Below are positions 1-11,040 of a stretch of DNA of 64,000 nucleotides, one piece after another. The DNA is from Lobosporangium transversale (Eukaryota; Mortierellomycota; Mortierellomycetes; Mortierellales; Mortierellaceae). How positions within the stretch are numbered: position 1 is the stretch's first letter; the number at the start of each line of letters is the position of its first letter. Under the pieces are notes generated by a model. The model did not search any database and had not been told where the DNA came from. It saw only the letters and a list, made by a program, of their open reading frames with translations. The translations under genes and the position numbers were made by a program. The stretch lies in contig NW_019028990.1 in the NCBI RefSeq assembly GCF_002105155.1, positions 799,501 through 863,500 on the forward strand, read 5' to 3'.

Positions 1-1326
1 CCTACCTGTTCTTTATAGTGTTCCTTGCATTTGCGGGCCCCTAGCTCTATGTTAGGGCGTGCAGTATTTGGTTTAGTTCAGTGTAAAAGGCAGAAAATGA
101 CGAAAAGATTTGCAACGTAACTTTTCACCCTCATTCCTCCTCCATTCTTGGCTATATTAGCCTTAAACTGTCTCTATTTGTAGCTAGGAGCCTGTTCTTC
201 CAGCAACCATAATTACCGAGGTATATTTATCGAAAGACTAACACGTTAAGGACGACTGTTCTGTCCCTCGATGGCTGATTGATTGGCTACTGGATCAGGA
301 CAGACAAAAAAAACACTCGCTGAAGCTTAATTTCTGATCATTCTAGCGATATACCTTTTTTTTATTCAACGAAGATTATGTTATTTCATCTTGTAAACTA
401 TTAGAGCCTATTCATATTTTATATTTGTCTAGAAATTACTTATTCGCCGTTGTCTCTGATGTTTATTACAAAGTTTGAGTCCTGGTAGCACTTACTTTCT
501 TTGTCTTCACTATCATTATCATCGCTAAATCTGGTTCTATCTAAACCACTACCAAGCTCAGCTAGATGACGGCCTCTTGAGATAGTTCGTAAGTCTCTGA
601 TACTAAGTGCACTATCGCTGCCACCGATAAAAAATGAAAAATAAAAAATAAAAAATAAATAAAGCTCACCAGAATCTCTGCAATGTCCGAGATCATTCCT
701 ACAGGTTTCCCATCAAGAGCGCCAGATGAAGATAGTAGGTTTCTGCAGGAATACTCATTATGAATAGGAGCCGCTGCTTGTAGCAAAGTGAGGTTGATGT
801 GTGGATGTGTGCTATGAGTAAATAATCGCGCTTTAATCAACGCGCGCGATCGGAAATAATGCGTTTAAAATTTCTATCGCATTTATTGCATTTCACTTGG
901 GGTAACATTAGGGAATTCAGTGTATAGTCCGAGTCATTTGGTCGCGATCCCTTATATCTTTTGAATACTCTTAAGTGCATTGGCAGCCAATTGACTCGCT
1001 TATTATTGCAAGTCCATCACGTAGTGAGATACCACCAAACTTGAGTTGAACCGAGTTATATCTTTGTCTTGTGACTGTAGGGATACTTTGTCTCGACATC
1101 CATGAACCATGCGATCTCCTCCAATATCACAAAAGAGAGCCTGTATCAAGACCCCTTTTGTTCCCTGTATACATTCAAACATTGCGACCTTGGAAGGATT
1201 GTCGAGAGGCGGAATACGCTCCAGCAGCTGCTTGGCATCTTCATTCGCCCAGAGGATGTCAATTAGGGCGTGTTCAGACAGATACACAAAACGGGGTGAC
1301 CTGGTGGCAGAACCACAAAAAGATAA

Positions 1327-1590
1327 TTTTCAGATGAAGGTGGAGGGGAAATTGAGGGTTCAAGACCAGCGAAAGAACCGATGTTGAACCCGAGGGAAGG
1401 TGGTGGTGGTGGTGGCGGTGAAGGTAGTGGTGGAAGCGGCACTGGTGGAATCAGAAAAAGGAAATTTTCAGATGAAGGAGGCGGAGGAGAAGTAGAGGGA
1501 TCAAGACCACCGAGAAGGATCTTTGCTGGGTCCAGGAGGAGAAGAAGAGACAAGCCGGCAGCAACAATAGGATTTAATCTACAAATATGA
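1327..1590 (+). repeat. Imperfect direct repeat in a Gly/Pro-codon-rich segment
   Basis: Two related blocks, near 1329-1376 and 1468-1520, both read TTTTCAGATGAAGG followed by a GGAG-rich stretch and CAAGACCA. In one plus-strand frame both encode FSDEGGG..E.EGSRP, separated by a Gly-rich linker (poly-GGT around 1399-1420) and followed by an Arg-rich tail that stops at 1590. The minus strand is also open across the segment and would be Pro-rich. It may be a decayed 3' exon or simple low-complexity DNA; I assign no function. Confidence 0.45.
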
Positions 1591-2041
1591 CTAGGTCCAG
1601 GAAGGTGTTCGTCTTCAAAAAGTTGTAAGTTTGGCAACCCTTTTTTTTCTTCTTGGTTAATTTATTTATTCCTTTGGGTAATACATTTCTTGTTCTTTTT
1701 ACAATTAGATGGAATGTCCCGTATTTTAATGGAACAAACTATACACAGCAACCATTTTCAGTGCACAATGCGCTGCTCATCTCCACGCGATAAAGAACAT
1801 GCCATCATTCTGTGAGCTTAATGAAAAATAAAAAGAAAACTATAAAATACTTTGTAATTTATACATGCACATGTAGCTCATTTATGGAGTATAAAGGTTC
1901 ATGTAAAGACCGCTACACGTTTGATTCGTCGATACTGAGACAGAAGAGGCGCTGATGTTCGATCCAGGAAATGAACAGACCGTGCTTTTTAATCCTGACA
2001 GGTTTATCATCAAATCGCAAAACAATTAATACCATAGGGCT

Positions 2042-2043
<2 letters not shown>

Positions 2044-2073
<30 letters not shown>
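2044..2073. repeat. Poly-T tract, 30 nt
   Basis: Uninterrupted run of about 30 T. It is one of many T or A runs of 18-30 nt in introns and spacers of this window. Confidence 0.95.
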
Positions 2074-2076
<3 letters not shown>

Positions 2077-2636
2077 CTCAGTAACCACTTTCAGAGCCGA
2101 TTGCCCATTGCACCAAATTAAGGATGTAAGAATATTGCCGTTCCGTCTCTCTCTTTTCTTTTTTTTTTTTTTTTTTTGTTTCTTTTGTGCAAAGTATGAA
2201 AGTGTATATGAAGGCGTGTATGTAACAGTAAGAGTAATAAACCAAAACCAAAAAGTGGAATCTTGTTCTTCTCCTCTTTTGTCGTTTGTTGTCTTTTGCC
2301 TTTGAACCTCTGGAGTCTGTTTTGTAAAGGCTCTGAAGATCGAATAGATGCTGTTAAACCGTTAGTTTTTATTTTGTGCTGTTTATTGTGGGTGTGCAAC
2401 TCTCTTTTTCTTTTCCTTCTGTCCTTTTTTTTTTTTTTTTTTTTTTTTTCTTTCCTTTCTTTTCTCATCATTTCCAAGTTGCATTTACTTTACGATAATC
2501 CTCCTTCTCTTCCGCTTGTTCTCTCTCTTTCTATTTGGATATTCATTTATCTTCCTTCATCTCATCCCCACTACTGATGTCCCATTGCCTCTATTGCAAT
2601 TACACCCATTGCTCTGTTTAGTTTATTTAGTCTTCC

Positions 2637-2667
<31 letters not shown>

Positions 2668-2767
2668 GATATATATTATATTTTAGTTTTTCTTTTTACA
2701 CTTCAACTGCAACTACAACCATTCATCAGGAGTCACCACATACTTGACATTCATTCATTGAGCAAAT

Positions 2768-5700
2768 ATGGTCTCAGAGAGTCTTGACATCCAAGTCCTT
2801 GTCCGGGCTCTTTACGACTATGACTCGGAAGACACAACAAACTTGACTTTCAAAAAGGACGATGTGATTCAGGTCTTGGCTCAATTGGAGTCGGGCTGGT
2901 GGGCTGGTTACTGTCAGGGACGTCAGGGCTGGTTCCCTTCTAACTATGTTGAAATCTTGAATGAAGACGACCTCGATAGTCAGGACGAAGACGAAGAAGA
3001 TTATGTTGAAGAGGACGACCTTGATGTAAGTTCATATCTTAATGCTAGAACTTTGTCCATGGAGCCTAGATTGATTTAAACCCTGCCTTCGTTCTCTTCT
3101 TACTCTTCACTTATCTACTATCATCTTCATCAAAGCAATAATGGACATTGATGATACCGATCGTACAACTTGTTTTTATTAACCCAGCAATATTATCTTA
3201 TATTCATATGAATAGAGTGCCGATGACTTATGGCTACCGCAGACAACGCCTGATGGTCAAGTCTTTTATTACAATCAACGGACGCAAGAGTCAAGCTGGA
3301 CTATTCCAGAACCAGAGGATCAAACTAACACGGAGGCTACAGCTACCAGCGAGAAAGATAGCTCAGGCAAGTACATTAGATTGTCTAAATTATATAAGAC
3401 GTCAATTGAATAGCAACTTCATTGTTATCTCGGTCGTGAAGGCATATCGACTTCTAATATCTAATATTCACAGAGTGTACATGTTACATGGATTTGACGT
3501 TGAACTTTTCAGTGGAATTGACTGAATATGAACATGGTTGCAACCTCGAGAAGCACAGCAAGTTACAGGGGCGATCAACTCTCTCCCTCCCCCTTATTTT
3601 TTCCCTTTTACCTGTCTGCACTTATCAACCTTTCTTTCTTTTTTTTTTTTTTTTTTTTTTGGTTCCTTATTGGTCTCCGAATATTTATGTACTGAACTGA
3701 ACGGACTGATCGCTGTAATTTTTGGCTAATTTTGTTCCCTTTTGTTCGTACATTTTTTAATGTAAAATAGCCAAAGCTGGATGGTCCGCGCGCGCATCAG
3801 CATCAAACGGGAATGGCTGGTATAATTCTGAGGCAGAAGAAGAGGAACAGGAGGCGACGCAGGATGCACAGGAAGGCCAAGAAGGCCAGGAAGGCCAGGA
3901 AGAGGACGGTCTGTCAGTGTCTTCTAGTAATCACCATAATGCACATTCTAATAAGGTAATATTCATCACATTCTATTCCCACAATTTGAGAGTGGTGCGG
4001 ATGGGTAAATTTAAAATAACAACCTTGTTCTGGTGTTACGCACTTGACCAACAATAACGTGCACCGACGCCCGATTGGCATCGTATACTCTATCCCATCA
4101 ATCAGACGCGTCATGTCTTTCTTATTAGTTTGTACCCCACATTTACTTTACAGGAAATGAATGATTGGAGATCTCAATCCATGCTGTAATCTTATTAATA
4201 TTATGCATTTATATTTAAATTTACAGGATGAAGCTGATCCAGCACAAACGTTAGCAGCTGTCAGGAAACCGTCAGGATTAGCCCCAGCACCCCAGGAATC
4301 AGTTGAAGGTTTACCCCCATTGCCATTACTGCCCAATCCCTTTGATCCCGAACCTACTTGGAATTCCCTTTCAGAACACACTGCGGCTGCTGTCCAAAAC
4401 CTGATTTCGTCTGCTGAAAACGGTTATAAACCTTATTATCTTATACAATCATCGATTGTCGTTGAGGCTATCCGTGTCATGCTCTATGCTTCAGGCACGG
4501 TTGACAAAGATGCAGCAGTGATGCGTCAGCACAGGAGCCTCAAAATGCATCATCGTCAGATCATGGCGGCTCTTTCGAAACTAGTTCTGTCTGCAAAGAT
4601 GGCATCTGGCGTTTGGCCTGCGTCTGATGCTGTCGCCAAATTGTTAACAGACGCACGTGAAGTAGGTACTGCAGCTCAGAATTATGTTGCAACAGCTGTA
4701 GCAGCCAATATCACTGTTCATCAGGTGGATGCTCGTCTCATTACAAACGTCAGGAGCCCTCATAAGGATCAGACAGATGGCCGCTCGCTTGAAAGAGGAC
4801 TCTCGAACGGATCTCAAAAGATCGAACATGGGCTTGGTGATCGCAAAGTTTTTGGATCACAGATGAGTACTCAGAGTATTCTTAGTCAACTGGATTATTA
4901 TTCCAAAAGCGCCTCAAAGGCTGTTTCAGTCCTGGCGATGCAGATCGAGAAGCTCATTGATAATCCAATGCCAGCCATGCGAAACAATGGTATGAATGGT
5001 ATCTCATCATCTAATCCTGTCATGAACTCATCCCAGTCAGCCCAACTGGTATCACAGGCAAGACAAACTGTCTCCCAATTGGGTTCACTCCTCACCTTGG
5101 TTACAGACTTTAGTGCTACCACCCTGGCAGAGCAACCTGGCATTCCAGAGCGATATTTTTTGGATGTCAAAAATGCGAAACAGGCCTTGCATGGAAGCAC
5201 CGCTTCGTTAGTTATGGCTATCCAGTCAGCGACTGACCTCTTGGCCGTCGGACAAACCTTGGATCTGGCCTTAAGCACGGCTGTCTCCACTGAACAGGCC
5301 GCACAAAGTCTTGCACAAGCTGCACGTGTGTTGAGCCAAGAAAAGGAGATGGCCGAAGCAAGTGCTCCATACATGCGCACTTCTAACGACCCTTATAGCG
5401 CTGTACGGATGCCATCTGCGGCTCCACCAGCCGATGGCTCCTATAACTATGATCATGATTCTGACATCGAACCTGATAGAGGCGCTGCGCGTGGGCAGGC
5501 AGATCCGTCTGCTCAACGTAACCGAGTTGCTTCGCAACCTTCCGTTATCTCTAATACATCTGGACAGCAAACTTTGGTTGGAACGGATTATTCATCGAAA
5601 ACTGCATCGAACGGTTATCCCTTCTCCACAACAGATCCAGAAGGCGGTGATTCAACCTACGCTAACAGCAGTGTCCCTGGCCGGTATGAGAGTCGTGATA

Positions 5701-7333
5701 AAGTGAAAAAAGTCCTAGGAGACGGCGCACCAACACGACCTTCTGCTCAGGCTTGGTACTTGAATTATGATTACAAGAGGGACGATCTCATTTTGAACGC
5801 AGAGGGACAGGTCAAAGGAGGAACCCTGCCTGCGCTGATTGAACGCTTGACGCTACATGATGGGCTTGATCCCAATTTTATTGCTACATTCTTGTTATCA
5901 TATCGCTCTTTCACCACTACCAAGGACCTATTTTCGCACCTCTTCCAGCGCTTTACAATTCATCCTCCACCCGAATTGGATTCTGAAGAGCTTGAGATTT
6001 GGACTGAAAAGAAGCTAACACCTATCCGTCTACGAGTTTTTAACATCATCAAATCATGGCTCGAAAATTATTATTTGGAGGATGAAGTTGATGACAAAGA
6101 GGCTTTAGGGATGATTAAAGAGTTTTCAGGGTCGACAGCAATGAAGGATACAATGAGCTTTGCGGCTGTTCAGCTCATTAAGTTGGTTGAAAAGCGAGAG
6201 CAGTCCGAAGGAACTTTCCGCAAGATGGTACTCAATTTGACGACACAAGCGCCACAGCCTATCACGCCGCGCAACCTCAAAAAGATCAAGTTCTTGGAAT
6301 TGGACCCACTAGAGTTTGCTCGTCAATTGACTATTATGGAAGCAGCGGTTTATAACAAGATTCGTCCGGTTGAATGTTTGGCCAAAGCATGGACTAGCGA
6401 GGATCCTGAAGTGGCGGCCAAAGCTGTAAACATCAAAAAGATAATTGAAACCAGCAACTTGTTTTCCAATTGGGTCAACGAATTGGTCCTTAGTGAAAAG
6501 GAAATTAAGAAGCGTGTCTTGGTGATCCGTCATTTGGTTTTGATTGCTGAAGTAAGTAATAAGAAAAACTACTATATTACTAAAGCCCATCTTTGTATGT
6601 TCAATTTGTTTAATATTCTTTGAATGTCCTCCAAAGACTAATTATAATGTATTTTTTATATGTGCATCTTTTTTTTTATAGAGATTGCGCCAACTCAATA
6701 ATTTCAGCATGCTATCAGCAACAATGGCTGCACTGGCGCTTTCGCCCATCCACCGTTTGAAACGAACTTGGGAACAAGTGCCTGCAAGGACGATGACATC
6801 TTTCCAAGAATTGCAAAATTTGATGAGCGTGGCTAAAAATTGGGCTGATTACCGTGAGGAATTGCACTCAGTCAACCCACCTTGTGTGCCATTTGTGGGC
6901 ATGTACTTGACAGATCTGGTTATGATTCAAGATGGTAACCAAGACTATTTAAAGAAATCAAATCATCTCATCAATTTTTACAAGCGTGTCAAGACTGCAG
7001 AAGTAATTCGTGAGATTCAGCAATATCAATCCGTGCCTTATTGCCTCACGCCTGTGCCAGAGATTCAGGCATTCATTCGTCGTGGCATGGATGGCACAAA
7101 GTCTGTGGCGGATCTCTATGATATGAGTCTTGCACTGGAGCCTCGGTAATTCTTTTTTTTATAGTCTCACATGCAAATGACCCGTGGCAATTAAATTTCA
7201 TCATTTTTTTATTTTTGTTGTAATGCGAATTATACTAATGAATTCATGTTTTTTATGTGTCTTCATGGGAGCTTGTAGAGAACGTGGAGACGAGAAGATT
7301 GCACGCATGTTGACAGAATCAGGAATGCTGTAG
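2768..7333 (+). CDS. Cdc25-type Ras guanine nucleotide exchange factor (SH3-WW-REM-RasGEF)
   Basis: Activates Ras by exchanging GDP for GTP at the plasma membrane; in fungi this family feeds cAMP/PKA or MAPK signalling. Exon 1 (2768-3025) encodes an SH3 domain (about residues 9-62; ALYDYDSEDTTNLTF, GWFPSNYVEIL). Exon 2 (from 3216) encodes a WW domain (LWLPQTTPDGQVFYY ... SSWTIP). A small third exon near 3450-3540 has edges I could not fix. Exon 4 (3771-3955) is acidic with an EGQ repeat. Exon 5 (4227-6551) holds a helical region, the REM domain (KGGTLPALIERLTLHDGLD) and the start of the RasGEF domain (LDPLEFARQLTIMEAAVYNK). Exons 6 (6682-7145) and 7 (7279-7333) complete it, with the typical LYDMSLALEPR near the end. 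The protein is about 1,150 residues. Intron 2 may use a GC donor (AG|GCAAGT at 3365-3372). The start ATG is the first one before the SH3 domain. Confidence 0.93.
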
Positions 7334-7346
7334 AATATTAAACGTT

Positions 7347-7352
7347 AATAAA
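7347..7352 (+). terminator. AATAAA poly(A) signal candidate of the Ras GEF gene
   Basis: AATAAA begins 14 nt after the TAG stop at 7331-7333. It is a plausible 3'-end signal on position and sequence only. Confidence 0.5.
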
Positions 7353-7622
7353 AGTTCTGAAATGGCGCAGTCGGCGAGCACGTGCGTAGTATGCACTTTT
7401 TTAATGGATTGCTCTCATCGTTTCCATTCTTTTTACCCATAGGTCTAATGCCACAATTCTTTTTTTATTCCTCATTTAAGAACATACATCTCTTACTTCG
7501 TCTCATTTCTCCTCCCTTTGCGAGGCTTTTTAAAGTGTTCTTTCCATTCTTCTCCTTTTTCGTCTAGCGTTACAAAAGTGACGCAGCCATTTCTTTGATC
7601 CATTCGGGGACAAACACATTCC

Positions 7623-10600
7623 ATGCCTTGCTGGCCATGGGATCCACCTCCTGCGCAGTCAGGAGTCATCTCAACGCAACTCACTCCCGCCAGCACGCCT
7701 TGCAGCAATGCCACAGATTCTGCTGAAGCCGATGTAGGCACTGGCTATAATGACCACAACCACAGCATTACCTCATACCATGATGCTACTGTGCTAGAAC
7801 AGACTATCCTTGGCAAGAGAAGTGGCGATAGTAACAATGCCAGTCACGCTCTTGATAGCTATACTATCAATCGCCATACCTCAGGGGCAACCGCTTTTTC
7901 TTTAGGAGACATGGACACCGTTTTAACATTTTTGGACCTTGAAAAGGCATCCATTTCTACAGCAGCCACTGCACTAACACTAGATTCAAACAGCTCGATA
8001 CCCTTTCCAACTACCATGGCAACAGCCCCTCACAGTTCAAACATGGATGTGTTGACTAGTGTTAATACTCTACTCCCAAGAGATGCCATCTCTGAACACT
8101 TGGTTGCCAGCAGCAATGGCAGCGGTACTGATTTCGGTGACTTCTCAAGGGTTCTACGATATTTGCAAGCACATAGATTGACACCAATCCGTTTAAATTC
8201 TATCGGCAAACCGCATATTACAGGCATTAGTCATTGGAATGATGATACAGTGCCGAGTAAGCTAGCAAACCATCCAATATTATCTAATTTTGAAGATAAC
8301 CTGTCCTTGTTCAATCCCACGATTATTAAGAACTCGAGTTCAGATGAGGCTCAAAATGCCCTTCTGAATGAAGACAGTCATAATGATTTGATGGCGGACA
8401 ATAAGAGGTCTTGCCAACAAATATCTCAACAACAACAACAACAGCAACAACAACGGCATAGCAAGAAGAAGCTAATGGTGCGCAAAACCCTTCCTATCGA
8501 TGAACCTTCGAGTTGTTCTGGTGGAGGCGGTGTTTCATCAGAGTCAGATCACAAGGAAACGATGGCTGATCGAATAGATCAGGAGGATCCTTTTAGACAT
8601 GAATTGATTGCGTCTATGCCCTTGGAGCTTGAAACCAATACGAGCCATGTACACGAACTTCAAAACACAACTACCACTACTACTACTCCAATATCTGTTG
8701 CAATTGAATTACAGACGACTGAGCCAGTACCAAAGGCTGTTCGCGCGACATACCCTCTCATTACAAAGAAGAAGCGGCCTTGGCGTGTAGAGCGCGTCCT
8801 AAAGCAAATGAAGGCGCTTTTTGTATCTGAGCAACAACAAGAGCAGCAACAACTAGAACGAAAACGGGAATTAAGACGACAACGGAGGTCACTAGTCCAG
8901 AAACGACAACAAAACCGAGTAGATAAATGCCACCAGCAAATATTATTAGAGCAACACCAACAGTCGATACGACATCAAACAACAGAAGCAACAGCAACTC
9001 TAATGACCTTGACGGAATGTACAAGCGAGGAGCAGCGTGCATTAAAACGTAGCCTGGCTATGAAGGTTAGGGACACTTTTCCCACATCTAAGGGAACCTT
9101 ACTATTAGCGCAAGCGCTCGCCCAAGCGAACACAGAGGTCGGCGGCGGCCTAGAGCATACTATTGCTATTGAGATGGCGCCAGTTGACACTATACCGCTT
9201 GGGAATTCCAAGTCCAAAAATACATTTACGATGTCAGGCTGCAAGACCACACAAGTATGTACTGTGGATCTCGACACGCCAAGTGGTGGTGTTAGTAGTG
9301 ACAGCAATGATAATGAGGAACAGGAGGGAGATGAGGAGGGGGAGGAGATGAAACAATCGAACATCCCTCCATCCGAACGCATCTTTATTTTTGTGGACAA
9401 CTCCAATATTCTTACAGGGTTTTATCATCATCAACAAAGGATCTCTGCCGCAACAGCGGCTCAAAAAGAGCGAGACATACCCATAGGTCAGCATCATGTA
9501 CACAGTCCAACAAATCAAAAGGACAGCGTCTCTACAACACCAGAGCGTTTACTGGATAATACCAGAGGCAACGTAGAACCGCCAGACCATGTAGACACAG
9601 ATCCAGAGGAAGAAACAATCCTTTATCCACGCCAGCCAAAGCGTCAGATTACTATGGACAAGACTCAATTGGCTGAAGCTACTTTGCATTTATGCGGTTC
9701 AAGCATTACAATGTCCGATAATGCTGCTGTTGGGCAAGCAACCTCGCCTGAACAGTCGTCACCAATTAAAAATTCTAAACAAGCTGAATGCGTTTCGTCG
9801 TCAGGGGCTAGGATGGTCAAAGGCAAATTCCCTAAATTCAACTACGACAAATTTTTTCGTTTGCTGAAACGAAATCGATATGCAGAGCGGCAAGTCTTGG
9901 TAGGGTCCTCTCCTTTATTTCAGGAACTAGATGTGGCCCTGAAACATCAATACGAAACCATTATCCTGCGACGTGTTCGCAAATTTGTTCAAGGCGAACT
10001 GGGTGCCCTGCCAGTGCCTGTAAAACAACTACGGTATCCCAGTAATTACCAAGAAGGCAGTGGCAGCAACAATAGCGCAAGCAGCCTTAATGCTGATGGC
10101 AATAGTACTCAGTTGACAGGGCCTACTGATGGTAGAACTGCATGTACTACTAGCTATATCGCAACATCATCATCATCAACAACAACTACAGCTGCTACAG
10201 CTTTTATTACTACAACTACTACAACTACCACGAAAACAACTGCTTCCACTACCATTTTGGGGAAAGACGATGCTGTTGGAATTAATCATGGTCTAGCGAC
10301 AGCAGCCAAAACAGAACAATGCGTGGATGAACTTTTGCATCTCAAGATGCTAGAAACATTGCTAGACCATGAGCCAGCCACCATGGTAGTTGCTACTGGT
10401 GACGGAGGAGATAGTGAGTTCGGAGGTGGCGGTTTCTATGGCGTGATCAAGCGGGCACTTGATCGAGGGTGGCAAGTCGAGATTATAAGTTGGGAGGAGC
10501 AGCTGAGCGGCGTTTACCTAGAGCTTGCGCTCGAGTATGGGTACATGTGCAATAGAAGTAGCACTAAATCGGGTAGAAAGCATGGATGTGGTGATAGCAC

Positions 10601-10775
10601 GTCATCATCTAATCGATATTGCTCAACACAGCCCAAGCTACAGCGGATCCATGGTAGATGGCGGGGATCCAATGAGGAAGAGGAAGGAGAGAGATATCAT
10701 CATCGGCGTGGCCATTTGCGTGTTTGGTGCCTCGACTGGTATGGGGATCAATTCTTGACAGACGGAGCAGAGTAA
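7623..10775 (+). CDS. NYN/PIN-like domain protein with long low-complexity regions
   Basis: A single uninterrupted frame of 1,050 codons, unusual among its intron-rich neighbours. The first ~580 residues are low-complexity, with Gln runs (near 8420-8455) and basic Gln/Arg stretches. A possible NYN nuclease-like domain begins at about residue 580 with IFIFVDNSNIL, where the Asp and Asn are the expected metal/phosphate site residues. It resumes at about 735 (YDKFFRLLKRNRYAERQVLVG). It ends with EQCVDELLHLKMLE, MVVATGDGGDSEF and ALDRGWQVEIISWEEQ at about 898-960, and a last strand, LRVWCLDWYGDQFL, at the C-terminus. Known NYN proteins (for example the MARF1/Limkain-b1 group) act on RNA; RNA binding or cleavage here is inference. 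Two linkers of more than 100 residues split the domain. The upstream gene ends 289 nt before the ATG. Confidence 0.75.
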   Translation: MPCWPWDPPPAQSGVISTQLTPASTPCSNATDSAEADVGTGYNDHNHSITSYHDATVLEQTILGKRSGDSNNASHALDSYTINRHTSGATAFSLGDMDTVLTFLDLEKASISTAATALTLDSNSSIPFPTTMATAPHSSNMDVLTSVNTLLPRDAISEHLVASSNGSGTDFGDFSRVLRYLQAHRLTPIRLNSIGKPHITGISHWNDDTVPSKLANHPILSNFEDNLSLFNPTIIKNSSSDEAQNALLNEDSHNDLMADNKRSCQQISQQQQQQQQQRHSKKKLMVRKTLPIDEPSSCSGGGGVSSESDHKETMADRIDQEDPFRHELIASMPLELETNTSHVHELQNTTTTTTTPISVAIELQTTEPVPKAVRATYPLITKKKRPWRVERVLKQMKALFVSEQQQEQQQLERKRELRRQRRSLVQKRQQNRVDKCHQQILLEQHQQSIRHQTTEATATLMTLTECTSEEQRALKRSLAMKVRDTFPTSKGTLLLAQALAQANTEVGGGLEHTIAIEMAPVDTIPLGNSKSKNTFTMSGCKTTQVCTVDLDTPSGGVSSDSNDNEEQEGDEEGEEMKQSNIPPSERIFIFVDNSNILTGFYHHQQRISAATAAQKERDIPIGQHHVHSPTNQKDSVSTTPERLLDNTRGNVEPPDHVDTDPEEETILYPRQPKRQITMDKTQLAEATLHLCGSSITMSDNAAVGQATSPEQSSPIKNSKQAECVSSSGARMVKGKFPKFNYDKFFRLLKRNRYAERQVLVGSSPLFQELDVALKHQYETIILRRVRKFVQGELGALPVPVKQLRYPSNYQEGSGSNNSASSLNADGNSTQLTGPTDGRTACTTSYIATSSSSTTTTAATAFITTTTTTTTKTTASTTILGKDDAVGINHGLATAAKTEQCVDELLHLKMLETLLDHEPATMVVATGDGGDSEFGGGGFYGVIKRALDRGWQVEIISWEEQLSGVYLELALEYGYMCNRSSTKSGRKHGCGDSTSSSNRYCSTQPKLQRIHGRWRGSNEEEEGERYHHRRGHLRVWCLDWYGDQFLTDGAE

Positions 10776-10883
10776 GGTAGTTAGTTTTTTATTCTCCCTC
10801 GGAAGATAGAACTACATATTCCACATTTGTCCTCTAGACAGAAAATATACACAATTTGAAAGCTGCAGCAACAATTTTTTGTA

Positions 10884-10887
<4 letters not shown>

Positions 10888-10916
<29 letters not shown>
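10888..10916. repeat. Poly-T tract in the spacer between convergent genes
   Basis: A run of about 28 T lies between the 3' ends of the NYN gene (+) and the CSC1-like gene (-). Confidence 0.9.
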
Positions 10917-10920
<4 letters not shown>

Positions 10921-11040
10921 ATAGGTCTCTGGTGATACTTTTTATTATTGTGACGATTACGAATGCCCAGATTAGAAATAAATGTTGGGTTAGGTTGAGT
11001 ACCTTGCCTGACTCAATCTTTTTTTTTTCTGTTTCTTATT

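Larger units (their letters stand above)
1..2767. other. Upstream region without a supported gene
   Basis: No exon set with convincing domains could be assembled here. Open frames exist on the minus strand around 562-840 and 1003-1287 and on both strands around 1263-1637. None matches a family I recognise, and at least the 1003-1287 frame opens with GTG rather than ATG. The right half holds T runs (2044-2073, about 2159-2177, 2427-2449, 2638-2662) and a pyrimidine-rich stretch just before the Ras GEF start at 2768, which may be its promoter and 5' UTR. Confidence 0.5.

Noticed and set aside
1003-1287. Minus-strand 94-codon frame as a gene
   Set aside because: Its first codon is GTG, no upstream exon or domain was found, and the sequence matches no family I recognise.
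7360-7432. TGGCGCAGTCGGCGAGCAC resembles a tRNA A box
   Set aside because: No B box (GGTTCRAATCC) or cloverleaf-forming partner follows within the expected distance.
8761-9518. Minus-strand open frames of 93-143 codons
   Set aside because: They lie opposite the low-complexity part of the NYN gene and have no domain features.
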